Of a stretch of DNA of 64,000 bases, positions 1 through 7,642 are shown one piece after another (position 1 is the first letter of the stretch; each line of letters starts with the position of its first letter). A program made the position numbers and the translations under genes. The notes below the pieces were generated by a model. That model made no database searches. It worked only from the letters and a program-made list of their open reading frames with translations, and was not told where the DNA came from. Source of the stretch: an uncultured Myxococcales bacterium (GTDB lineage: Bacteria > Myxococcota_A > UBA9042 > DTJE01); contig CAIOFV010000159.1 in assembly GCA_903857665.1 (NCBI GenBank), forward strand, positions 65,894 through 129,893, read 5' to 3'.

Positions 1-1850
1 ATGCAGGCGGCGACCGGCGCGATGTCGTACGTCCCGTCGATCAGCGAGTAGCGCATCAGGCCTTCGTACCCGTTGTACCCATTGCACGCGAACGCGAAGT
101 CGCCCTGCCATGCGATGGACGTGGCCCCCATGCCGGACGCGCTCAGCACGCCGGTCTGGGGCCCCAGCGAGCACACCGTGCCCGATTCCAGGCCCAGCAG
201 GGACGCGCCGGTCGGCGTCAGGGCCAGGCAGTAGTGCGGGTCCAGGGGCAGCCCGTCGCAGGCCGGGGCCGCATCGGAGGCCAGGCACTCGCCGTCCATG
301 CACGAGTACCCGCCGTTGCACTGGCCGCACACGCCCCCGCACCCGTCCGAGCCGCAGGCCCGGCCCGTGCAGTCGGCCGCGCATCCCGTGCAGGTGTTGT
401 GGATCCACGCCTCCTCCAGGTGGTACACGCCGTCGAAGGCCCCCAGCTTCATGCCGGTGACCGACTCGACCTGCGCGACCAGCCCGGGCGTGTTGCTGCC
501 CCCCTCGCAGGAGGGCCAGCAATACCCGTTCGCCACGGACTGTCCATGGCTGAGGTCCGTGACCGGGATGGGCCCCGGCGCGGTCAGGGTCTGCGGCTTG
601 TAGCCCAGCAGCACCACGGACTGCACGACGGCCGCGGGGTCGAGGTCCAGCACCCACTCGTTCTGCTCGTAGGCGCTGAGGGCCAGCACCAGGGGGCGCT
701 GCGTCGGCCCGATGTGCAGCACCGTCCTCCCCGCCTCGCTGGCCTGCAGGAAGTGGTAGGGGGCCGAGTCGTAGATCCCGACCAGGTACAGCAGCGGATC
801 GTCGCCGGTCGTCAGGGGCCCGCTGCGATACGAGGTGACGGGGTAGGTGTCCTCGGGCAGGCTTTCGAAGAACCGGAAGGCGTAGGGTCCCGGGCAGGTC
901 CCGGTGTCCACGTCGTCGTCCCTGCCGAGGCACCGCCCCGCATCGCCGCACCAGTCGCCCGTCCTGCACTCGCCGCACGTCCCGCCGCAGCCGTCGCCGC
1001 CGCAATCCCGGTTGCCGCAGTCCGGCGTGCAGTCCGTGCAGACGTGCTGGATCACCAGGTCCTCGAGGCGGTAGATGCCGTCGTAGGCCTCGATCGTCAG
1101 GCCGGTCGCCGACTGGGCCTGCGCGACCATCCGGGGCGTGTCGCCGCCGCCGTCGCACCACGGCCAGCAGTATCCGTAGGTCTGCGTGTCGCCGTTGCTG
1201 AGGTCCGTGATTGTGAAGGGCCACTCGCCGGCGTAGTTGGTCAGGGCCTGCGGGTAGTACCCCATCAGCACCACCTGCTGGATGACGGCCCCTTCGGCGA
1301 TGTCCAGGATCCAGTTCGTCGGCTCGTACGAGCTGAGCGCCAGCACCAGCGGGCGCAGCGTGGGCCCGATGTGCAGGGTCGCCTCGCCGTAGGGGTGGGA
1401 ACCCGCGCCGTGGGCGCTGGTCGATTCGTAGATCCCGATGACGTACAGCAGCGGCTGGTCGCTGCGGGTGAACGGGCCGCTCCGCCAGGACGACAGCGTG
1501 TACCCCTCGACCTCCGGTCCCCCCGTGGCACGCATCTCGAAGGGGCCCGAGCAGGTCCCTGGCCCGGGGCCAGGCCCCGGATCGACCGCGCCGAGGTCGC
1601 CCGCGACGCCTTCGTCCCCGACCGACGCGTCCGGCACATCGTGGTCGCCATGGCCGCCGTGATCGCCCCCCGGATGATGGCAGGCCAGTTCAACCTGTCC
1701 CGGCGCCGTCGATGTCGCCGCGCCGTCCTTCCCGGGGATGATCTGCACCAGCGCGTTGCTGGCAGCCGCGTCGGAGCCGGCCCCCTGCACGCAACCGGCT
1801 GCCGCCACGATGAAAGCCCATGCCACTGCGCCCAGGATCGCGGTCCTCAT
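1..1850 (-). CDS. Cys-rich two-module lipoprotein, 3' end outside window
   Basis: Reading leftward from an ATG at 1850, the frame stays open to base 1 (about 616 residues), so the gene is truncated by the window edge; this is also why it is missing from the ORF track. The N-terminus is hydrophobic and ends in a lipobox-like AAAGC, so it is probably a lipoprotein. A His/Asp- and Pro/Gly-rich linker follows. Then come two copies of a roughly 190-residue module (opening TCSGPFEMRA and TCPGPYAFRF), each followed by a short Cys/Gly segment such as CGGDGCGGTCGEC. The SD (GAGGAACCCG) lies just upstream. It is divergent from the acyl-CoA ligase. I do not recognise the module family; a surface or envelope role is inferred only from the export signal. 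Confidence 0.75.
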   Translation of the reverse strand, partial: MRTAILGAVAWAFIVAAAGCVQGAGSDAAASNALVQIIPGKDGAATSTAPGQVELACHHPGGDHGGHGDHDVPDASVGDEGVAGDLGAVDPGPGPGPGTCSGPFEMRATGGPEVEGYTLSSWRSGPFTRSDQPLLYVIGIYESTSAHGAGSHPYGEATLHIGPTLRPLVLALSSYEPTNWILDIAEGAVIQQVVLMGYYPQALTNYAGEWPFTITDLSNGDTQTYGYCWPWCDGGGDTPRMVAQAQSATGLTIEAYDGIYRLEDLVIQHVCTDCTPDCGNRDCGGDGCGGTCGECRTGDWCGDAGRCLGRDDDVDTGTCPGPYAFRFFESLPEDTYPVTSYRSGPLTTGDDPLLYLVGIYDSAPYHFLQASEAGRTVLHIGPTQRPLVLALSAYEQNEWVLDLDPAAVVQSVVLLGYKPQTLTAPGPIPVTDLSHGQSVANGYCWPSCEGGSNTPGLVAQVESVTGMKLGAFDGVYHLEEAWIHNTCTGCAADCTGRACGSDGCGGVCGQCNGGYSCMDGECLASDAAPACDGLPLDPHYCLALTPTGASLLGLESGTVCSLGPQTGVLSASGMGATSIAWQGDFAFACNGYNGYEGLMRYSLIDGTYDIAPVAAC

Positions 1851-1963
1851 CGGGTTCCTCCCGGGCACGCTTCGACGCGTGCCGCCATGCATCCATCCAC
1901 GCATGAGTTGCCGGATTCCCCCGATTCGTTCATTCCAAGGGTGTACTCCCTCCGGGCGTTCCG

Positions 1964-2007
1964 TTTCAACCCCCCGGGCCCTGGACTACAATCAGCGCAA
2001 CAGGAGG
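1964..2007 (+). promoter_or_regulatory. Putative -10 and SD for the acyl-CoA ligase gene
   Basis: TACAAT at 1987-1992 is a good sigma70-type -10 box. A poor -35 (TTTCAA at 1964-1969) lies 17 bases upstream. A clear SD, CAGGAGG at 2001-2007, precedes the ATG at 2016 and decides the start of the gene within the much longer ORF of the track. Confidence 0.4.
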
Positions 2008-2015
2008 CCGCGGCC

Positions 2016-3929
2016 ATGGACGACAAGTGGTACATCACGCAGCAGACCTTCCCGGCGCTGATGCACCGGAACGCCACGCAGTTCGGGGACCGGCGCGCCC
2101 AGTGGTGGAAGACGGGGCCGTCCGAAACCACGTCCATCACGTACGCCGAGCTGGGACGCATCGTCGAGGAGCTGGCGTGCGGGCTGATGGGACTGGGCCT
2201 GCAGAAAGGGGACCGCGCGGCCGTGATGGCCCACACGTCCCCGCAATGGGTGTGGGCCGACTACTCGATCCTCTGCGCCGGCGGCGTCACGGTATGCGTG
2301 TACCCCACGTTGTCGGCGGGTGAGCTGGCGTTCATCGTCAACGACTCCGGGTCGCGGATCCTGTACGTGGCCGATGCCGAAATGCTGGACAAGGCCCGGG
2401 GCGCCTGGGACCAGATGCCCTCGCTGGAACGGATCGTCGTCCTGCAGGACCGCATCGACTGCGATGATCCGAAGGTGCTCGGGCTGGCGCAGGTGCGGGA
2501 ATCGGGCTGCGCGTTGCTGGCTCGCGACGCGGCGTCGTACGACGCCCGCTGGCGCTCCGTCGAGCTGCACGACCGCATGACCATCGTGTACACGTCGGGC
2601 ACCACGGGCAGGCAGAAGGGCGCCGTGCATACCCACTTCAGCATCAACGCGGCGTGCGCCCGCGACTGCATCGCCATCCCGCCCTACCGCCCGGACGACG
2701 TGCTGATGTCGTTCCTGCCGCTGGCGCACACCTACGAGCGCCAGTGCGGCCATGGGACGGCCATGCACGCGGCGGTCACGATCGCCTACTCGTCGCCCCA
2801 GACGCTGCTGCAGGACCTGCAGGTGTTCCGCCCCACGGTGTTCATGTCGGTGCCGCGCATCTACGAGCGCATCTACATGGCCATGCGCGAAATGGCGTCG
2901 CAGTCGCCGGTCAAGAAGGCCGTGTTCGAGTTCGCCATGCGCACCGGGCTGCAACTGACCGAGGCGCGCGCCGACAAGGACGGCTTCATCGACATGTCCG
3001 AGGGGATCGACTTCACGCGGGGGGTCGGCCCGGGCCTGGTGCTGAAGTACAAACTGGTGGACCACCTGGTGTTCAGGAAGGTCCGCACCCTGCTGGGCGG
3101 CCGCTTCCGCTTCGCGTTCTCGGCGGCCGGCGGCCTGTCGGCGGACCTGTGCAAGGTGTTCATGGCGATGGGCGTCCGCATCATCGAGGGCTACGGCGCC
3201 ACCGAAACCAGCAACACCGTCAACCTGAACCGGCTGGACCGGATCCTCCCCGGCAGCGTGGGCCCGCTGTGCCCCAACGTGGAAGGCCGGATGGCCGACG
3301 ACGGCGAGTGGCTGGTCAGGGGCCCCAACGTCATCACCGAGTACTGGAACAACCCCGACGCGACCCGGGAAGCCTTCACCGACGACGGCTTCTACCGGAC
3401 CGGCGACATCGTGAAGATGTGCGCCGACGGCTACATCCGGATCGTGGACCGCAAGAAGGGCATCATGGTGCTGGACACCGGCAAGAACATCCCGGCGGCC
3501 AAGCTGGAGAACCTGTTTTCGGTCTGCCGCTGGATCGACATCGTGGTGCCGGTCGCGGACGATCGGCCGTTCGTCACGGCGTTGGTGGTCCCGAAGTACG
3601 ACGCGTTCCTGCGCCTGTTCGACGCGGAAGGCATTTCCTACGACCGGTCGGCGCTGCGGTTCATGGGCGAAGGCACCGCCCGCATGTGCGTCCAGGTGGG
3701 CGAGGACTTCCTTGCGCAGCCGCGGGTGAAGGCCCTGGTGGACGGCGAGATGCGCGCCGCAAACGGCCGGCTGGAAGAATACGAGCAGATCCGCAAGTTC
3801 GCGATCGTGCCGCGCCGCTTCTCGGAGGCCCAGGGCGAAATGACGCCGACGCTGAAGATCAAGCGCAACGTGGTGCTGAAGAACTTCGCCAGCGAGATCG
3901 ACGCGATGTACCCGAAGTCGGCGGTGTAG
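2016..3929 (+). CDS. AMP-dependent long-chain acyl-CoA synthetase
   Basis: A 637-residue adenylate-forming enzyme predicted to activate a fatty or other carboxylic acid to acyl-AMP and then to acyl-CoA in the cytoplasm or at the inner membrane. Visible family motifs are the phosphate-binding loop YTSGTTGRQKG (about residues 191-201), GYGATETSN (about 391) and YRTGD (about 459), followed by the C-terminal hinge GYIRIVDRKKG. The length and the extended insert resemble the FadD15/FAA1 long-chain type rather than acetyl-CoA synthetase. The ORF-track start at 234 is an artefact: the upstream part runs antisense to the lipoprotein gene, and the SD CAGGAGG supports the ATG at 2016. It stands alone as a transcription unit, with hairpins downstream. 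The chain-length preference cannot be read from the sequence. Confidence 0.93.
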   Translation: MDDKWYITQQTFPALMHRNATQFGDRRAQWWKTGPSETTSITYAELGRIVEELACGLMGLGLQKGDRAAVMAHTSPQWVWADYSILCAGGVTVCVYPTLSAGELAFIVNDSGSRILYVADAEMLDKARGAWDQMPSLERIVVLQDRIDCDDPKVLGLAQVRESGCALLARDAASYDARWRSVELHDRMTIVYTSGTTGRQKGAVHTHFSINAACARDCIAIPPYRPDDVLMSFLPLAHTYERQCGHGTAMHAAVTIAYSSPQTLLQDLQVFRPTVFMSVPRIYERIYMAMREMASQSPVKKAVFEFAMRTGLQLTEARADKDGFIDMSEGIDFTRGVGPGLVLKYKLVDHLVFRKVRTLLGGRFRFAFSAAGGLSADLCKVFMAMGVRIIEGYGATETSNTVNLNRLDRILPGSVGPLCPNVEGRMADDGEWLVRGPNVITEYWNNPDATREAFTDDGFYRTGDIVKMCADGYIRIVDRKKGIMVLDTGKNIPAAKLENLFSVCRWIDIVVPVADDRPFVTALVVPKYDAFLRLFDAEGISYDRSALRFMGEGTARMCVQVGEDFLAQPRVKALVDGEMRAANGRLEEYEQIRKFAIVPRRFSEAQGEMTPTLKIKRNVVLKNFASEIDAMYPKSAV

Positions 3930-4005
3930 GACCGATCGCTGAACGCCCCGTTTTCGGGTCGGTCGCTTCCATTCCTGGACCAGGAACGGAAACAGGCATT
4001 CCGTT
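3930..4005. terminator. Nested inverted repeats between convergent genes
   Basis: Three inverted repeats fill the 85-base gap between the ligase and the radical SAM gene: GACCGA/TCGGTC (3930-3935 with 3959-3964) around an inner CCCG-TTTT-CGGG; TTCCTGG/CCAGGAA (3972-3978 with 3980-3986); and AACGGAA/TTCCGTT (3985-3991 with 3999-4005). Probably a bidirectional terminator; there is no long T-tract. Confidence 0.5.
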
Positions 4006-4014
4006 TCTGGCCCT

Positions 4015-5994
4015 CTATCCGACGAGGTCGGGGGCAGCCGCCCGATCCTCCCAGCCGCCGTGCGACACGTTCACCGCACGATCCAGCGCGTCGAGGATTT
4101 CGCGCGCGAAGCCGGGCGGAGGCCCGTCGGTCGGCATCGGCCCGGCATCGGCGGACGCGTTCCCCGGCGCGGCGGTCGTTGCACCGGCCTTCGCCAGCAC
4201 CCGCTCGCACGCCATCTGCAGGTAATCCGCCTGCACGTCGTCGAACGTCGCCAGCGTCGCGCCGAAGCGGTCGTGGTAGTCGACCACCGCCTCCAGCACC
4301 AGCCGGAACAGCGCCTCGCGGTCCGCCGCCGCAGGACGGATTGCGCCGAACGCCGCGCGGGCGATCGCCGGCATCTGATCGCGGATCGCCGGCGAGATCA
4401 GCGTCGTGCTGGACAACACCTGCAGCACCTCGGGGTGCCCGGTTTCCAGCGCCGCCTGCTCGCGCGCGATGACGCTGGCGTGCCCGGCCCGCAGCACGTC
4501 CATCATGTACCCGGTGTGCACGAACATCATGCGCGGCATCAGCGCGGGCGACACCTTCTGGGTCGCCTTCACCACGTCGAAGAACGCCTTGCGCTGGGCC
4601 GGGCTGACCTTGCGGGAGTAGTACGCGAAGGTCCGCGCCATCATGGTGCGGTTCTTCCAGAGGCTGGTCAGCATCGCCTCCTTCACCTTCGGCTTGCGGC
4701 GGATCCCCTGCAGGAACGCGACGGCCCTATGCGCATAATCCACGGGCCGGTGCACGCGGTCCCAGTAGTCGGCCAGGCCTTCCATCAATTCCACGCGGGT
4801 CATCCGCTTCGGCAGGATGTTGGTGGTGATGTCCAGCCGGTCGCGCATCTCGTCGGTGAAGGCCACCAGGCGTCCCTGCCGCTTGAGGTCGTACCACATC
4901 TTCGTCCCCGGCGGCGCGATCAGCGGGTGGCATTGGTGGTGCGTGATGTGCGCGTCGTCCAGGAAGCGCGCGGTGCGGTCGAACGCGGTGGCGTCGTCGC
5001 TGTCCGTCCCGATGATCATGTGGGCCATCACGACGATGCCGTACGACTGGATCTTCAGCACCGCGGCCAGGATGTCGCCCTTCAGGTTCTGGTGCTTGTT
5101 CATGTCCTTCAGCGACGCGGCGCTGGTCGATTCGATGCCGATCTGCACCTCGGCGAAGTTCGCGTCGGCCAGCAGTTCCAGCAGCTCGTCGTCTTCGGCG
5201 ATCGTGATGTCCAATTGCGTCAGGAACCCGAGGGGCAGCGTGAACGAATTGTTCAACGGGCCCAGCTTGCGCAGCAGGTCCTTCACGTAGGCGCGATCCG
5301 CCGCGAAGTTGTCGTCGGCGAACATCACCATCTTGGCGCCCAGGCGCTCCAGCGTGCGCACCTCGTCCAGCACGCGTTCCACGGGCTTCATGCGCATCCG
5401 GCGACCGTAGGTATAGATGACGTCGCAGAACGCGCAGTCGAAGGGGCAGCCCCGGGCGGTCTGCACCGACACCGCGCAGTACTTGCGGATGTCGCCCGCG
5501 ATCAGGTCCCAGCGCGGCACCGGCGTCATCGCCATGTCGGGCTTGGCCACCTGCTGGTACGTGTCCTTGGGATGCCCTGCCACCAGGTCCGCCAGGAAGC
5601 GCGGCCAGGTGTCTTCCACCTCGCCCCAGAACAGCGTATCCACCTTCGCCTTCAGCCGCGTGACCATGGTGCCCGCACCGATGCCGCCGACCACGATCCG
5701 GGACAGGAGGCCCTTCATCCGGCAGGTGTCCACGATCGCCAGCGTGCGCCGGAACTGGTTGGTCGTCAGCGTGATGCCGATCACGTCGTAGGCATCCGCG
5801 TCCAGCAGCGGGTCCACGGGGCCGCGCATGTTCTCGTCGTGCAGGTGGACCGAGTGGCCCTCCGGGGTCACCGCCGCCACCGCCGCCAGCGCGTGGGGCG
5901 CGAAGAACGCCGGCGAGTCCAGGTACGGGATTTCGCGCATCACGCGCGTCAGGATGTCGTCGCTGCTGCCCGGGTTGATGAGCAGGATCTTCAT
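4015..5994 (-). CDS. B12-binding-domain radical SAM protein
   Basis: 659 residues. The N-terminal ~140 residues have the Rossmann-like pattern of a cobalamin-binding domain (MKILLINPGSSDD, then HDEN). There is no DxHxxG, as is common in radical SAM/B12 proteins. The radical SAM cluster motif CPFDCAFC lies at about residues 183-190, followed by a TIM-barrel region (MVMFADDNF, EVQIGIES) and a long helical C-terminal part of about 250 residues. Such enzymes perform radical methylations or rearrangements on lipids, cofactors or peptides; the substrate here cannot be told. The start is the ATG at 5994, where the conserved N-terminus begins; the ORF-track extension runs through the CBS gene on the other strand. 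No obvious partner gene lies on this strand. Confidence 0.88.
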   Translation of the reverse strand: MKILLINPGSSDDILTRVMREIPYLDSPAFFAPHALAAVAAVTPEGHSVHLHDENMRGPVDPLLDADAYDVIGITLTTNQFRRTLAIVDTCRMKGLLSRIVVGGIGAGTMVTRLKAKVDTLFWGEVEDTWPRFLADLVAGHPKDTYQQVAKPDMAMTPVPRWDLIAGDIRKYCAVSVQTARGCPFDCAFCDVIYTYGRRMRMKPVERVLDEVRTLERLGAKMVMFADDNFAADRAYVKDLLRKLGPLNNSFTLPLGFLTQLDITIAEDDELLELLADANFAEVQIGIESTSAASLKDMNKHQNLKGDILAAVLKIQSYGIVVMAHMIIGTDSDDATAFDRTARFLDDAHITHHQCHPLIAPPGTKMWYDLKRQGRLVAFTDEMRDRLDITTNILPKRMTRVELMEGLADYWDRVHRPVDYAHRAVAFLQGIRRKPKVKEAMLTSLWKNRTMMARTFAYYSRKVSPAQRKAFFDVVKATQKVSPALMPRMMFVHTGYMMDVLRAGHASVIAREQAALETGHPEVLQVLSSTTLISPAIRDQMPAIARAAFGAIRPAAADREALFRLVLEAVVDYHDRFGATLATFDDVQADYLQMACERVLAKAGATTAAPGNASADAGPMPTDGPPPGFAREILDALDRAVNVSHGGWEDRAAAPDLVG

Positions 5995-6172
5995 CGTCGC
6001 CCCTGTTGCGGTCCTGGAACCTGAGGAGTGCGAGGATAGGAAAAGGACGGCCGCAGGGCAAGCCGGGCGCCGCTTTCGCCAAGACGCCTGCGATAATCCA
6101 CGGTTTGGCAGGCACCCATCCCCTCTTTGTCCTCGCGGACGGATGATGGAAGGGTCAGGCAGCAGGGAGAAG

Positions 6173-6628
6173 ATGATGGATCGGGCGATCCCGGTTTCGG
6201 AGATCCTGTCCGCCAAGGGGTCCGACGTCCTGTCCGGCCCCGAGGACCTGACGCTGGTCGAGGCCGCCCGCCAGATGGTCGAGGCACATGTCGGCTCCCT
6301 GGTCGTGATGGATGGCGCCGACCGCGTCATCGGCATCCTGACCGAGCGCGACGTGCTGCGTTTCACGGCGCGCAACCCGGACCGCCTGGCCGGCACGCGG
6401 GTCGGCGACATCATGACGCGCGAACTGCTGGTGGGGCTGCCCACCGACACGGTCGAGTCGATGATGGCCGTGATGACCGAACGCCGGATCCGCCACCTGC
6501 CCATCCTGATCGACGGGCGCCTGGCCGGCATCGTGTCGATCGGCGACCTGGTGAAGGCCACCGTGCACCAGGCCGACTTCGAGGTGCGGCTGCTGCGGGA
6601 CTACATCAGGGGGTCGTACCCGGGGTAG
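6173..6628 (+). CDS. Tandem CBS-domain protein
   Basis: 151 residues forming a stand-alone CBS pair. CBS1 covers about residues 8-65 (VGSLVVMDGADRVIGILTERD) and CBS2 about 78-135 (RIRHLPILIDGRLAGIVSIGD). CBS pairs bind adenosine nucleotides and usually act as energy sensors on a partner protein; no effector domain is fused here and no partner is obvious. I chose the ATG at 6173 because CAGGGAGA lies just upstream; an in-frame ATG at 6143 has no SD. Its 3' end overlaps the convergent DUF169 gene by 23 bases. Confidence 0.88.
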   Translation: MMDRAIPVSEILSAKGSDVLSGPEDLTLVEAARQMVEAHVGSLVVMDGADRVIGILTERDVLRFTARNPDRLAGTRVGDIMTRELLVGLPTDTVESMMAVMTERRIRHLPILIDGRLAGIVSIGDLVKATVHQADFEVRLLRDYIRGSYPG

Positions 6629-7460
6629 GGTCGATCGGCGTGCCCGGGCCGTCGCTGGCGGCCTTGTCCTGCGCGTCCAGCAGATCGGTCCACTGCGACG
6701 TTTCCAGGAAACTGCCCGGCGCGTCCGCCTCCATGCGATTGAACATCGCGAAGGGGATCGACACCGTCAGGGACCCGGGGCCGAACTGCGAGTTCATGTG
6801 CTTGCGGGCCGAGATGTCCAGGTTGCCGACCACCGCCCGCTGCCGCTGCGCACGGGCCTCGCGCATCGCCAGGATGCCCATGCTCTGGCAGGCGGCGGCC
6901 CAGGGGAGGATCGCGTTGTCGCTGCCGGGCCCCGAGTAGTTGGCCAGGCACACCAGCGCGGACAGGCGATCTGGATCGACCAGGAAGTGCACCACCTCGG
7001 GCGTTTCGACCGCCAGGTCCACCTGCGACAGGGGCTTGAACACGACGTACCGCCGATCGATGGACGCGATCGGCAGGCCGTCCACGAATTCCTTCACCAG
7101 CGCCGGGTCCTTCACATACCGCTCGCCGTGGACGTCCAGGTCCCGGACCCCGGGCCGCCGGGCGGGCGCCTGCGCCGCGTCCGGGTTTCCGGTCGACAGG
7201 AAACGATAGAAGCACTCGATACCGCCCTGCCAGTTCCGGTACTGGTTCCCGAACCCCAGGCCCGTACCCCCGCCCAGGCAGCCGAACGTCGAAACGTCCG
7301 CCACGGCCGCCCGGCCCTTGAACGCCGCACTGGCCAGCCACATCACGCATCCCCAGCGGCCCTCCTTGAACTGCGTGGCGCCCCCGGGCGCGACGTCGGA
7401 CAGCACGGTGGCGATGGGCGGGACCGTCGAACGGATGAGGGTCGCGATGCGGCTCTCCAT
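6606..7460 (-). CDS. DUF169 family protein
   Basis: 284 residues. The Gly/Cys segment GCLGGGTGLGFG with an upstream GCVMWLASAAF is what I associate with the DUF169 family, a group of uncharacterised proteins common in anaerobes and archaea. No catalytic function is established that I can cite. The start at 7460 has a strong SD (GGAGGAACCC). The 3' end overlaps the convergent CBS gene by 23 bases. No signal peptide or membrane segment is seen, so it is probably cytoplasmic. The conserved Cys residues could hold a metal, which is inference only. Confidence 0.72.
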   Translation of the reverse strand: MESRIATLIRSTVPPIATVLSDVAPGGATQFKEGRWGCVMWLASAAFKGRAAVADVSTFGCLGGGTGLGFGNQYRNWQGGIECFYRFLSTGNPDAAQAPARRPGVRDLDVHGERYVKDPALVKEFVDGLPIASIDRRYVVFKPLSQVDLAVETPEVVHFLVDPDRLSALVCLANYSGPGSDNAILPWAAACQSMGILAMREARAQRQRAVVGNLDISARKHMNSQFGPGSLTVSIPFAMFNRMEADAPGSFLETSQWTDLLDAQDKAASDGPGTPIDPTPGTTP

Positions 7461-7642
7461 GGGTTCCTCCGAAAGCGGCCGCGGCGGTCGCGGGCGCGGA
7501 AGGCATTCTACCAGCCCCGGGGGGCCGGGACACGCCTCGCGTCCGGTTTCCGACACGGGTTCGGCGCCTTCCGGATCTGCCGATGCGTTCTCCCCCCCGC
7601 CTGCTGGTAGACTAGTTACCCGACTGCACGAGGGACGCTCCC

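Noticed and set aside
234-2015. N-terminal 594 codons of the 1231-residue plus-strand ORF
   Set aside because: Runs antisense to the lipoprotein gene and lacks any domain; the acyl-CoA ligase has its own SD and ATG at 2016.
4060-6024. 654-residue plus-strand ORF
   Set aside because: Exact antisense of the radical SAM gene.
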